The notes: a model not told the origin generated them from the sequence alone. 47,073 nt of DNA from an uncultured Prevotellaceae bacterium (GCA_945831805.1 CAMADY010000011.1:1-47073), one strand, 5' to 3'; shown: positions 33,484-41,920, counted from the stretch's first letter. Made by a program: numbers and translations.

Positions 33484-34524
33484 ATGGCAGAAGATTTCAA
33501 CATACATACAGAGCGGACGGGTTCCTCGGAGAAGGAGTTCGAGAAGGCACTGCGCCCGCTGCAGTTCGGCGACTTCAGTGGTCAGCAGAAGATAGTGGAG
33601 AACCTGCAGGTGTTCGTCGATGCGGCGAAATACCGTGGCGAACCGCTTGACCACACGCTGCTGCATGGTCCTCCGGGACTGGGCAAGACGACGCTGTCGA
33701 ACATCATAGCGAACGAGCTGGGCGTGGGATTCAAGATAACGTCCGGCCCTATCCTCGACAAGCCGGGCGACCTTGCGGGACTCCTTACGTCGCTGGAAAC
33801 CAACGACGTGCTGTTCATCGACGAGATACACCGCCTCTCGCCAGTGGTGGAGGAGTATCTGTACAGCGCGATGGAGGACTACCGCATCGACATAATGATC
33901 GACAAGGGTCCGTCGGCGCGCAGCATACAGATAGACCTTAACCCCTTCACACTCATCGGTGCAACGACAAGAAGTGGTCTGCTGACGGCTCCGCTGCGTG
34001 CGCGTTTCGGCATCAATATGCACCTGGAGTACTATGATCCGCAGACGCTGGCGAAGATTATACGTCGCTCGGCAAGCCTGCTGAAGGTGCCTATCAGCGA
34101 TGCGGCATGTGATGAGATATCACGTCGCTCACGTGGTACGCCACGTATTGCCAACGGACTGCTTCGCCGTGTGCGTGACTTCGCACAGGTGAGGGGTGAT
34201 GGAAGCATCGACATGAAGATAGCGAAGATAGCGCTGGAATCGCTGAATATAGACTCTTACGGCCTCGATGAAATCGACAATAAGATACTTCTGACGATCA
34301 TCGACAAGTTTCAGGGCGGACCGGTGGGCATCGGCACCATAGCGACAGCCATCGGCGAGGATGCCGGTACGGTGGAGGATGTCTATGAGCCATATCTCAT
34401 CATGGAGGGTTTCCTCAAGCGCACCCCTCGCGGACGCATGGTGACGGAGCTTGCCTACAAGCACCTCAACCGCAACCCATACACCTCCAACAGCAACATC
34501 CTTTCACCATCATTGTTTGACTAA
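33484..34524 (+). CDS. ruvB: Holliday junction branch migration helicase RuvB
   Basis: A 346-residue AAA+ motor that drives branch migration with RuvA. Walker [13 protein letters not shown], Walker [11 protein letters not shown], sensor [18 protein letters not shown] and the arginine-finger region are all present, and the C-terminal winged helix ends [12 protein letters not shown]. The length is normal. Its TAA stop overlaps the ATG of coaD by one base (TAATG), so the two are translationally coupled. Confidence 0.98.
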   Translation: MAEDFNIHTERTGSSEKEFEKALRPLQFGDFSGQQKIVENLQVFVDAAKYRGEPLDHTLLHGPPGLGKTTLSNIIANELGVGFKITSGPILDKPGDLAGLLTSLETNDVLFIDEIHRLSPVVEEYLYSAMEDYRIDIMIDKGPSARSIQIDLNPFTLIGATTRSGLLTAPLRARFGINMHLEYYDPQTLAKIIRRSASLLKVPISDAACDEISRRSRGTPRIANGLLRRVRDFAQVRGDGSIDMKIAKIALESLNIDSYGLDEIDNKILLTIIDKFQGGPVGIGTIATAIGEDAGTVEDVYEPYLIMEGFLKRTPRGRMVTELAYKHLNRNPYTSNSNILSPSLFD

Positions 34525-34961
34525 TGAGAACAGCATTATTTACTGGCAGCTTCAATCCGTTCACCATAGGACATGCGGACATCGTGGAGAGGGCGCTGAA
34601 CGTCTTCGACAGGATTGTCATCGGCGTGGGGTATAACCCCGAGAAGCCAGTGGCAGACGTGGAGGATAGGGTAAAAGCGATAGAGAAGGTGTATGAGAAA
34701 GAGCCGCGCGTGGTGGTGGAGGCATACAGCGACCTCACCGCAGACCTTGCGAAGAGGCATGGCGCACATGCCATAGTGAAGGGTGCGCGCTCGGTGAAGG
34801 ACTTCGAATATGAGCGTGAGCAGGCTGAGTTCAACAAGCTACTTGGCGACGGACTCGACACCGTGCTGTTCTTCTCGAAGCCGGAGCTGACGGCAATCTC
34901 AAGCACTACGATAAGGCAATTACAGTATTTCGGAAAAGACATAACACCGTTTCTTCCATAG
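34524..34961 (+). CDS. coaD: Pantetheine-phosphate adenylyltransferase
   Basis: A 145-residue nucleotidyltransferase of coenzyme A synthesis (4'-phosphopantetheine + ATP to dephospho-CoA). GSFNPFTIGHADI carries the T/HxGH nucleotide-binding motif, and ELTAISSTTIRQL the ISSTxIR motif. The length is slightly short of the usual 155-165. It overlaps ruvB by one base and precedes ybeY by 37 nt. Confidence 0.95.
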   Translation: MRTALFTGSFNPFTIGHADIVERALNVFDRIVIGVGYNPEKPVADVEDRVKAIEKVYEKEPRVVVEAYSDLTADLAKRHGAHAIVKGARSVKDFEYEREQAEFNKLLGDGLDTVLFFSKPELTAISSTTIRQLQYFGKDITPFLP

Positions 34962-34998
34962 AGTTCAACGTTAATCGCCATAAAAAAAAGACATATCC

Positions 34999-35412
34999 AT
35001 GATTACTTACAGTTCAGAAAACGTCAGGATGCCGAAGATCCGCAAGCGCGATACGTCGGCATGGATAAAGAAAGTCGCTGCCGCCCATGGCAGGAAGGTG
35101 GGAGAGATAGGCTATCTCTTCTGCGACGACGAAAAGATTCTCGAGGTAAACCGCGAGTTCCTGCAGCACGACTACTATACGGACATCATAACCTTCGACT
35201 ATGATGAGGGCGACGTCATCAACGGTGACCTCGTGATATCACTAGACACCATACGCACCAATGCGGAACTCTTCAACAAATCGTATGAGGAGGAACTCAA
35301 CCGCGTCATCATACACGGCATTCTGCACCTCTGCGGCATCAACGACAAAGGTCCGGGCGAGCGCGAGATAATGGAAGCGGAAGAGAATAAGGCCCTGGCG
35401 ATGCTTGGTTAG
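34999..35412 (+). CDS. ybeY: Endoribonuclease YbeY (rRNA maturation)
   Basis: A 137-residue metal-dependent RNase acting in 16S rRNA 3'-end maturation and ribosome quality control. The zinc site is HGILHLCGINDKGPGE: the first two His match HGxLHLxG, while the third ligand His of the E. coli protein is replaced by Asp, a form I recall as common in Bacteroidota YbeY. DYYTDIITFDY and GDLVISLDT are the other conserved segments. It follows coaD on the same transcript. Confidence 0.93.
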   Translation: MITYSSENVRMPKIRKRDTSAWIKKVAAAHGRKVGEIGYLFCDDEKILEVNREFLQHDYYTDIITFDYDEGDVINGDLVISLDTIRTNAELFNKSYEEELNRVIIHGILHLCGINDKGPGEREIMEAEENKALAMLG

Positions 35413-35497
35413 TGGTTTGGTGGTTAACAACTAAACAACAAAATAATAGCAAAGTGTTACTTTTTTTTTCATTTTTGTAAAATAATACTCGTTTTTG

Positions 35498-35528
35498 TTG
35501 CGTAATTCCGCAAAAAGTAGTACTTTTG
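35498..35528 (+). promoter_or_regulatory. Promoter of the Lrp-family gene with possible operator
   Basis: TTG (35498-35500), a 20-nt spacer and TACTTTTG (35521-35528) fit the consensus, 31 nt before ATG 35560. The inverted repeat TTGCG-TAATTC-CGCAA (35498-35513) covers the -33 box and spacer and could be an autoregulatory Lrp site. Confidence 0.6.
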
Positions 35529-35559
35529 CTTGCAAATTGTAAATACTAACACAACAGAA

Positions 35560-36024
35560 ATGGAAAAAGTAGATAAATTGGACAGAAAGATAATGTCCAT
35601 TCTCGCAGCCAACGCACGTATCGCTTTCAAGGATGTTGCGGAGGTTTGCGGCGTATCACGCGCTGCCGTTCATCAGCGTGTGGAGCGAATGAAGGAGGAC
35701 GGTGTCATCACAGGCAGCGGATTCTCCGTAAACCCTAAGGCAGTAGGCTATGGCACATGCACATACGTGGGCATACGCCTTGAGCGCGGCTCTATGTATA
35801 AGAATGTGGTGAAGAAGCTGGAGAAGATTCCAGAGATCGTGGAGTGCCACTTCACGACAGGTCCCTACACAATGCTCGTGAAGCTCTATGTTCGCGACAA
35901 CGAGCAGCTGATGATTCTCCTAAACGATACCCTGCAGTCCATCGACGGCGTGGTGTCAACAGAGACCCTCATCTCTCTCGACCAGAGCATCAAGCGCGAC
36001 GTGCCTATTCATATTGAGGATTAA
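35560..36024 (+). CDS. Lrp/AsnC-family transcriptional regulator
   Basis: A 154-residue regulator with an N-terminal winged helix (KLDRKIMSILAANARIAFKDVAEVCGVSRAAVHQRVERM, helix-turn-helix about 25-50) and a C-terminal RAM domain (about 68-145: TYVGIRLERGSMYKNVVKKL, VECHFTTGPYTMLVKLY). Such proteins form octamers and sense amino acids. ATG 35560 was chosen because it follows the promoter; a TTG ten codons upstream is less likely. The target is unknown; the downstream peptidase gene is a candidate. Confidence 0.93.
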   Translation: MEKVDKLDRKIMSILAANARIAFKDVAEVCGVSRAAVHQRVERMKEDGVITGSGFSVNPKAVGYGTCTYVGIRLERGSMYKNVVKKLEKIPEIVECHFTTGPYTMLVKLYVRDNEQLMILLNDTLQSIDGVVSTETLISLDQSIKRDVPIHIED

Positions 36025-36025
36025 C

Positions 36026-36170
36026 GGTTGAAAGCGGTTAAGCGGTTATACGGTTAAGCGGTTATACGGTTAAGCGGCTATACGGTTATTCGGTTTATTC
36101 GGTTATACGGTTATACGGTTATACGGTTATACGGTTATTCGGTTTATTCGGTTTATTCGGTTATACGGTT
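36026..36170 (+). repeat. Degenerate 8-9-mer tandem array abutting a start codon
   Basis: About 145 bp consist almost wholly of CGGTTATA, CGGTTAAG and CGGTTTATT units. The array starts two bases after the Lrp-family stop codon and runs directly into ATG 36172 of the next gene (CGGTTTATG). It replaces any ordinary leader, and no -7 element is visible within it. Confidence 0.95.
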
Positions 36171-36171
36171 T

Positions 36172-38178
36172 ATGAAACAATACTCCATAGACGGACTGAC
36201 AGCAGAGGCTTACTCTTCGTTCCCAGAAGCGAAGCGTAAGCCTTTGATTGGTCTTACAGGAAACCATAGTGACATCGACGTCAACATCCGCGATGCATAC
36301 CACAAGCAGGTTGTTGCTGCTGGTGGCGTGCCTGTCATCATTCCACCGGTCACCGATGCCAGCGTTGTCATCAACACGCTGGAGCATCTTGACGGATTGA
36401 TTCTCACCGGTGGCGGCGACTATAACCCTCTGTGGTGCGGCGAGGAGCCTTCGCCAAAGCTCCACGGTATCAATGCGGTGCGCGACAGTGCGGAACTGCT
36501 CATCACACGTCTCGCCTTCAACCGACAGATTCCGATGCTCGGCATCTGCCGTGGCATGCAGACGCTCGCCATGGCTCTCGAAGGACATGTGCAGCAGGAT
36601 ATAAGCCCCACCCCGACCCTCCCCAGTAGGGAGGGAGAAGGTAGCCCCAAAAGGGAGGGGGAAGCTGACGCCAGAACGGGTGAAGTGTGTTCTCTTGTGA
36701 AACACAGCCAGGATGCAGACCGTTCGGAGGCAACGCATACGATAGACATCGTAGAGGGCTCCACCTTATATAATATATATAGGAAAGCGTCATCAGAAAC
36801 ATGTGCGGAATCAGATGCATATTCTTCCTCCCTCCCTTCTGGGGAGGGCCGGGGTGGGGCTTCTTCCTCCCTCCCTACTGGGGAGGGCCGGGGTGGGGCT
36901 TCTGTCAACTCCTTCCACCATCAGGCTGTTGATGACCCGGGCAAACACTTCAAGGCTGTGGCATACGCAAAGGACGGTGTCATAGAAGCGATGGAGAGCA
37001 GCGAGGAGAAGAGCATCCTCGGTGTGCAGTGGCATCCCGAATGGCTCGGTGAGGACGGACTGCCGCTATTCCAGTGGCTCGTGGAGAGAGCTGCCGAGTT
37101 CAATGATGCAAAGAGACTGCACCAGCGCATAGTAACCCTCGACACCCACTGCGACACTCCGATGTTCTTCCATCAGGGCGTTGACTTCACAAAGAGGGAT
37201 GAACGCATAAAGGTTGACCTACACAAGATGACGGAGGGTCATCAGGACGCTACCTTCATGGTGTGTTACCTGCCTCAGCCAACGACAGAGACTAACGGAG
37301 GACCGGTATCATACAAGGGTAAATCGTTCGCAGAGCTGGTGCATCTCGACAGCTTCAAGGGTAGGAACGGAGACGAAGACAGGAAGTTTGATATTACTCC
37401 TACTGCCTACTGCGACTTTATCTTCGATGAAATCGGCAAAATTGTAGAGAAGAAGTCGGACTACGTTGCTTTCGCACGTACTGAGCAGGACCTCCTGCGC
37501 AACAAGCTCGCAGGGAAGAAGAGCATAGTGCTGGCAATAGAGAACGGTCTCGCCATCGGTTCCGACATACGTAACCTTCAGCACTTCGCTGAGAGAGGCA
37601 TAACATACATGACATTGTGCCACAATGGTGACAACGCCATCTGTGACTCTGCCAAGGGTGCAGCGACACATGGCGGCGTATCTGACTTCGGCGAACAGGT
37701 CATCAACGAGATGAACCGCCTCGGCATCATGGTGGATCTGAGCCATGCGGCAGAGAGCAGCTTCTACGATGCGCTGGAGATAAGCAAGACGCCTATCGTC
37801 TGTTCGCACTCCAACTGCCGTGCACTGTGTGACCATCCGCGTAACCTCACCGATGATCAGCTGCGGGCCCTGGCAAAGGCTGGTGGCGTAGCGCACACTA
37901 CGTTCTATCCGGGATTCCTGAGAGCTACCGACGAAGCCACAATCCTCGATGGAATCGCGCATTTAGAGCATGCGATAGACATTATGGGCATAGACCACGT
38001 AGGCATCGGAACGGACTTTGACGGTGACGGTGGCGTGCCTGGAATGAACGACTCGTCAGAGCTCATCAACTTCACGATACAGCTCCTGCGCCGCCGTTAT
38101 TCCGAAGAGGACATACGCAAGATATGGGGCGGCAACTGGCTCAGAACGCTTGCGCTTGTGCAAGCGCAAGCTAAGTAA
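36172..38178 (+). CDS. Fusion of class I glutamine-amidotransferase-like hydrolase (C26) and M19 membrane dipeptidase
   Basis: A 668-residue two-enzyme fusion. Residues about 20-310 are a PuuD-like C26 gamma-glutamyl hydrolase: LTGGGDYNP, GICRGMQ with nucleophile Cys126, and VQWHPEW (His288, Glu290). Residues about 318-668 are an M19 renal-dipeptidase-like metalloenzyme: TLDTHCDTP (zinc ligands His326, Asp328), DLSHAAESS, CSHSNCRAL and GIGTDFDGDGG. Together they could strip gamma-glutamyl groups and then cleave the dipeptide. No signal peptide is seen, so it is probably cytosolic. The C26 domain is interrupted by three G-rich elements in frame (residues about 144-163 and 219-244), both away from the catalytic residues. 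The upstream region is a tandem array. Confidence 0.9.
   Translation: MKQYSIDGLTAEAYSSFPEAKRKPLIGLTGNHSDIDVNIRDAYHKQVVAAGGVPVIIPPVTDASVVINTLEHLDGLILTGGGDYNPLWCGEEPSPKLHGINAVRDSAELLITRLAFNRQIPMLGICRGMQTLAMALEGHVQQDISPTPTLPSREGEGSPKREGEADARTGEVCSLVKHSQDADRSEATHTIDIVEGSTLYNIYRKASSETCAESDAYSSSLPSGEGRGGASSSLPTGEGRGGASVNSFHHQAVDDPGKHFKAVAYAKDGVIEAMESSEEKSILGVQWHPEWLGEDGLPLFQWLVERAAEFNDAKRLHQRIVTLDTHCDTPMFFHQGVDFTKRDERIKVDLHKMTEGHQDATFMVCYLPQPTTETNGGPVSYKGKSFAELVHLDSFKGRNGDEDRKFDITPTAYCDFIFDEIGKIVEKKSDYVAFARTEQDLLRNKLAGKKSIVLAIENGLAIGSDIRNLQHFAERGITYMTLCHNGDNAICDSAKGAATHGGVSDFGEQVINEMNRLGIMVDLSHAAESSFYDALEISKTPIVCSHSNCRALCDHPRNLTDDQLRALAKAGGVAHTTFYPGFLRATDEATILDGIAHLEHAIDIMGIDHVGIGTDFDGDGGVPGMNDSSELINFTIQLLRRRYSEEDIRKIWGGNWLRTLALVQAQAK
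36604..36661 (+). repeat. In-frame G-rich element in the C26 domain (PTPTLPSREG orientation)
   Basis: AGCCCCACCCCGACCCTCCC plus CAGTAGGGAGGGAG encodes SPTPTLPSREGE, followed by a shorter GCCCCAAAAGGGAGGGG half (SPKREGE). It is placed after GHVQQDI in a loop of the amidotransferase fold. It is the reverse complement of the copies at 36826-36903. Confidence 0.85.
36826..36903 (+). repeat. Two tandem 39-bp in-frame elements (SSLPTGEGRGGAS)
   Basis: Two 39-bp units (36826-36864 and 36865-36903) differ at two positions and encode SSLPSGEGRGGAS and SSLPTGEGRGGAS. Each holds CCCTCCC...GGGGAGGG arms followed by CCGGGGTGGGGC. They lie between SDAYS and VNSFHHQAVD, so removing both restores a normal-looking C26 loop and keeps frame. 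Confidence 0.9.
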
Positions 38179-38200
38179 GAAGGAATAAGGAATAAGGAAA

Positions 38201-39271
38201 ATGAAGAAGATAATTACGTTTTTAGTATTGCTGTCGGTTCTGCTGACATCATGCAAGCAGCAGAATAATGTTGCAGAAGCAACAGCAGACGAGGTACAGC
38301 TCGTCGGTCCGGTGTTCAACGCAGACAGCGCACTGGCTTATTGTGCCGCGCAATGCGACTTCGGGCCTCGCACGATGAACAGCAAGGCACACGACGACTG
38401 TGCCGAATGGATAATAAAGAAGTTCAAGGAGTTCGGCTGTGAGGTGCAGACACAGAAGGCGGACCTCAAGGGTTGGGACGGCACGATGCTTCGTTCCACC
38501 AATATCATCGCTTCCATAGACATTCCAGGAAGCACCACTGACAGCGTTTCTTCTGCTTCGAAGCCGCATATCGTAATCTGCGCCCACTGGGACAGCCGTC
38601 CGTGGGCCGACAACGATCCCGACACTGCCAACTGGCGTAAGCCTGTCATGGCAGCCAACGATGGCGCGTCGGGTGTCGGCGTGATGCTCGAACTCGCACG
38701 TATAATCAACGAATATGGTAATAACCTCACATCTTCTGTCGCCAACGACTCCCTCCCTCGGGAGGGCTGGGGAGGGGCTTCTATCTCCTTCGTATGCTTC
38801 GATGCGGAAGACTATGGCGCTCCTGACTGGTCAGGCATAGCAGACACAGAGGACACATGGGCTCTCGGTGCGCAGCACTATGCCAAGAACCTTTCGTCGC
38901 TCTATCCTGAAGGCAAGCAGCCCGTCGCTGCAATACTGCTGGACATGGTAGGCGGACAGGGTGCGCACTTCTACCATGAGGGGCTGTCGATGCACTATGC
39001 GGAGTCTCTTGTGAGGGATGTGTGGGCTGCAGCAGCGGAGGCAGGCTTCGGTAGTTACTTCATCAACCAGCAGGGCTTCACCGTTACCGATGACCATAAG
39101 CCACTCAACGAGGCCGGTCTGCCAACGATAGACATCATATCCTACTATCCCGACTGCGAACAGAGCAGCTTCGGTCCTACGTGGCACACCATCAACGACG
39201 ACATGAACCACCTCGACAAGGATGTGCTCAAAGCCGTAGGTCAGTCCTTAATACAGTATCTCTACAGGTAA
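38201..39271 (+). CDS. M28-family lipoprotein, glutaminyl-peptide cyclotransferase-like
   Basis: A 356-residue lipoprotein (lipobox LLTSC, Cys18). The M28 zinc site shows CAHWDSRPWAD, AANDGASGVG, CFDAEDYG and the final ligand region in WHTINDDMNHLD; the last motif closely resembles the FPxxWHTxxDxxxNLD segment of glutaminyl cyclases. Such periplasmic enzymes in Bacteroidota convert N-terminal Gln of exported proteins to pyroglutamate. An aminopeptidase activity is the alternative. An in-frame G-rich element (NDSLPREGWGGAS) sits in a loop before the strand SISFVCFDAED. The leader contains AAGGAATAAGG units. The last 27 bp, including the stop codon, are exactly duplicated downstream. Confidence 0.88.
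   Translation: MKKIITFLVLLSVLLTSCKQQNNVAEATADEVQLVGPVFNADSALAYCAAQCDFGPRTMNSKAHDDCAEWIIKKFKEFGCEVQTQKADLKGWDGTMLRSTNIIASIDIPGSTTDSVSSASKPHIVICAHWDSRPWADNDPDTANWRKPVMAANDGASGVGVMLELARIINEYGNNLTSSVANDSLPREGWGGASISFVCFDAEDYGAPDWSGIADTEDTWALGAQHYAKNLSSLYPEGKQPVAAILLDMVGGQGAHFYHEGLSMHYAESLVRDVWAAAAEAGFGSYFINQQGFTVTDDHKPLNEAGLPTIDIISYYPDCEQSSFGPTWHTINDDMNHLDKDVLKAVGQSLIQYLYR
38749..38782 (+). repeat. In-frame G-rich element in the M28 gene
   Basis: CTCCCTCCCTCGGGAGGGCT followed by GGGGAGGGGCTTCT encodes SLPREGWGGAS. It is the same family and orientation as 36826-36903 and lies at a surface loop between helix and strand. Confidence 0.85.
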
Positions 39272-39307
39272 CACAAACAACAGTATCTCTACAGGTAACA
39301 CAAACAA
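39254..39307 (+). repeat. Exact 27-bp tandem duplication spanning the M28 stop codon
   Basis: CAGTATCTCTACAGGTAACA plus CAAACAA occurs at 39254-39280 and again at 39281-39307 with no mismatch. The unit contains the last five codons (QYLYR) and the TAA stop. A ribosome that read through the first stop would not stay in phase problems: 27 is a multiple of three, so it would meet the copied TAA after repeating QYLYR. Confidence 0.95.
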
Positions 39308-39372
39308 CCTTGACACCCCTACCCTACACTGTCTCTATAATAAAAAAGGTAACACCTCAACATATAAAAAAA

Positions 39373-39410
39373 GCTCCGCAAGCCTTAATGACTTTGCGGA
39401 GCATTTTTGT
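39373..39410. terminator. Bidirectional terminator between the M28 gene and pnp
   Basis: GCTCCGCAA (39373-39381) pairs with TTGCGGAGC (39394-39402); T-runs follow in both directions (ATTTTTGTTTT on plus, TTTTTTATATG on minus). It has the same stem as the terminator at 29321 and serves two convergent genes. Confidence 0.9.
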
Positions 39411-39459
39411 TTTATCCACTTGATTTCCCAAAAGGGAAAGCTCGATTACTCTTAATTGT

Positions 39460-39559
39460 ACGGAGAGCGTTTACTCTTCATTCTACGGAGAGCGTTTACT
39501 CTTCATTCTACGGAGAGCGTTTACTCTTCGTTGTACGGAGAGCGTTTACTCTTCGTTGC
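39460..39559 (-). repeat. Four tandem 25-bp units spanning the pnp stop codon
   Basis: The unit ACGGAGAGCGTTTACTCTTC plus five variable bases occurs at 39460, 39485, 39510 and 39535, with a partial one before. On the minus strand each unit reads GAAGAGTAAACGCTCTCC, that is the pnp terminal EE codons and TAA. The copy at 39535-39559 holds the real stop (39546-39548); the others lie downstream. Confidence 0.95.
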
Positions 39560-41756
39560 GTGGACGACGCTCTGGACGTGGACGACGCTCTGGACGTGGA
39601 CGGCGCTCACGCTCTACGTAACCCTCTGGCTTCTCTATGAGCACACGATGGGAGAGCTTGTACTTGCCGGTCTTCTGGTCGATGTCAACGAGCTTCACCT
39701 GAAGCTTGTCGCCCTCCTTGATGCCTGCCTCTTCAACAGTCTCAAGGCGCTTCCAGTCGATCTCTGAGATATGGAGCAGACCGTCCTTGCCCGGGAGAAT
39801 CTCCACGAAGCAGCCGTAAGGCATTACGGAACGTACTGTTCCCTCATATACCTCGCCTACCTCTGGTATGGCAACGATAGCCTTGATCTTACCGAGAGCA
39901 GCGTCGATAGAGTCCTTGTTTGGTGCAGAAACCTGTACCTTGCCAACGCCGTCAACCTCGTCGATGGTGATGGTAGCACCAGTCTCCTCCTGCATCTGCT
40001 GGATGATCTTACCGCCAGGGCCGATGACAGCACCGATGAACTCCTTAGGAATCTCGATCTGTACGATACGTGGTACCTGTGGCTTCAGCTCTGCGCGTGG
40101 CTCAGCGATAGTGTCGGTGATGCATCCGAGGATGTGCTCACGACCTGCCTTTGCCTGTGCGAGAGCCTTCTCAAGAATCTCGTATGAGAGACCGTCACAC
40201 TTGATATCCATCTGTGTAGCAGTAAGACCGTTCTTCGTACCGGTAGTCTTGAAGTCCATGTCGCCGAGGTGGTCCTCATCGCCGAGGATATCAGAGAGCA
40301 CTGCGTACTTGTCCTCACCTGGGTTCTTGATAAGACCCATGGCGATACCTGATACAGGGTTCTTCATTGGAACGCCAGCGTCCATGAGTGCGAGTGTACC
40401 GGCACATACGGTAGCCATAGAAGAAGAGCCGTTAGACTCAAGAATCTGCGAAACGACACGTACTGTGTAAGGGAAGTCAGCAGGAATCTGTCCCTTGAGA
40501 CCACGCCATGCAAGGTGACCGTGACCAATCTCACGACGACCTACGCCACGCTGTGCCTTTGCCTCACCAGTACAGAATGGAGGGAAGTTATAGTGGAGAA
40601 GGAACTTCATGTAGTACTTCTCGAGTGCGCCGTCAACCATCTTCTCGTCCATCTTCGTACCGAGGGTACATGTAGTGAGCGACTGTGTCTCGCCACGTGT
40701 GAAGATAGATGATCCGTGAGGCATTGGCAGTGGAGATGTCTCGCACCAGATAGGGCGGATCTCGTCTGTCTTACGTCCGTCGAGACGTACCCCCTCGTCG
40801 AGGATGCAGCGACGCATAGCGTCCTTCTCTACGTCGTGGTAGTATTTGTCAACGAGAGCATACTTCTCCTCCATCTCGTCCTCGGTGAGGTCTGTGTGAG
40901 CAGCAGCATACGCTACCTTGAACTCTTCCTTGATAGCCTCGAAAGCCTCAGCGCGAGCATGCTTCTCAAGAGCCTGCTTGACAACGTCGTAGGCCTTCTG
41001 GTAGCACTCCTTCTTAACCTGCTCCTTGAGGTCGTCGTCGTTGACCTCGTGGCAGTACTCACGCTTAACGTCAGTGCCGAGCTCCTTCATCAGATCCTTC
41101 TGCATCTCACACATTGGCTTGATAGCCTCGTGAGCTGCCTTGAGGGCATTGAGAAGATCAACCTCCTGCACTTCCTTCATCTCGCCCTCAACCATCATGA
41201 TGTTCTCAGCAGTAGCACCGACCATGAGGTCCATGTCTGCCTCCTCCATCTGAGCGAAGGTAGGGTTGATGACGTATTCACCATTGACGCGAGCTACGCG
41301 AACCTCAGAGATAGGACACTCGAAAGGAATATCTGAACATGCCAGTGCGCATGATGCAGCGAAGCCTGCGAGGGCATCTGGCTGATCAACGCCGTCGGCA
41401 CTGAAAAGAATCACGTTAACATAGACTTCGGCATGATAGTCACTTGGGAAAAGAGGACGGAGGGCACGGTCAACAAGGCGGCATGTGAGGATTTCCTCAT
41501 CGCTTGCCTTACCCTCACGCTTTGTGAAACCACCAGGGAAACGTCCTGCAGCAGCATACTGCTCACGATATTCTACCTGGAGTGGCATAAAGTCTGTGCC
41601 AGGAACGGCGTCCTTTGCTGCACAAACGGTGGCGAGCAGTACGGTGTTACCCATCTTCAGGGTACAAGAACCATCAGCCTGCTTTGCCAGCTTTCCTGTT
41701 TCAACGGTGATGGTACGTCCATCAGGCAGTGAAACGGTTTTTGTAATTACGTTCAT
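39546..41756 (-). CDS. pnp: Polyribonucleotide nucleotidyltransferase (PNPase)
   Basis: A 736-residue phosphorolytic 3'-5' exoribonuclease. Two RNase PH domains (about 1-220 and 320-550) flank a helical linker; [34 protein letters not shown] and [24 protein letters not shown] are diagnostic. KH ([20 protein letters not shown]) and S1 ([32 protein letters not shown]) domains follow. The tail is a simple Arg/Pro/Glu repeat (RRPRPE three times). It lies in a minus-strand run with rnr, another RNA-decay enzyme, and has its own promoter. Confidence 0.98.
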   Translation of the reverse strand: MNVITKTVSLPDGRTITVETGKLAKQADGSCTLKMGNTVLLATVCAAKDAVPGTDFMPLQVEYREQYAAAGRFPGGFTKREGKASDEEILTCRLVDRALRPLFPSDYHAEVYVNVILFSADGVDQPDALAGFAASCALACSDIPFECPISEVRVARVNGEYVINPTFAQMEEADMDLMVGATAENIMMVEGEMKEVQEVDLLNALKAAHEAIKPMCEMQKDLMKELGTDVKREYCHEVNDDDLKEQVKKECYQKAYDVVKQALEKHARAEAFEAIKEEFKVAYAAAHTDLTEDEMEEKYALVDKYYHDVEKDAMRRCILDEGVRLDGRKTDEIRPIWCETSPLPMPHGSSIFTRGETQSLTTCTLGTKMDEKMVDGALEKYYMKFLLHYNFPPFCTGEAKAQRGVGRREIGHGHLAWRGLKGQIPADFPYTVRVVSQILESNGSSSMATVCAGTLALMDAGVPMKNPVSGIAMGLIKNPGEDKYAVLSDILGDEDHLGDMDFKTTGTKNGLTATQMDIKCDGLSYEILEKALAQAKAGREHILGCITDTIAEPRAELKPQVPRIVQIEIPKEFIGAVIGPGGKIIQQMQEETGATITIDEVDGVGKVQVSAPNKDSIDAALGKIKAIVAIPEVGEVYEGTVRSVMPYGCFVEILPGKDGLLHISEIDWKRLETVEEAGIKEGDKLQVKLVDIDQKTGKYKLSHRVLIEKPEGYVERERRPRPERRPRPERRPRNEE

Positions 41757-41833
41757 TTAATTTTTATTGTTTTAACTGTTCATCTTAGACAGCCTGGCAC
41801 CTTGCCCGACTGCATTCTTAAATATAAATCGCA

Positions 41834-41865
41834 CAAAATTAGTGATATTTAGCGACATACGCAAA
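41834..41865 (-). promoter_or_regulatory. Promoter of pnp
   Basis: On the minus strand TTTG (41865-41862), a 20-nt spacer and TAATTTTG (41841-41834) fit the consensus exactly. The start codon is at 41756, so the leader is about 70 nt, enough for the post-transcriptional control known for pnp in other bacteria. Confidence 0.85.
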
Positions 41866-41920
41866 ATATCACCAATTATTTAACAATGTTTAAGAGTTTC
41901 GCACACTTCGCAATTTCGCT

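Noticed and set aside
36026..36170. Possible replication origin or DnaA-box cluster
   Set aside because: The units are CGGTTATA-like without the TTATCCACA consensus, and no dnaA, parA or GC-skew evidence is available in the window.
39460..39559. Possible CRISPR array
   Set aside because: The units are contiguous 25-mers with no unique spacers and no cas genes; it is a simple tandem repeat over the pnp stop codon.
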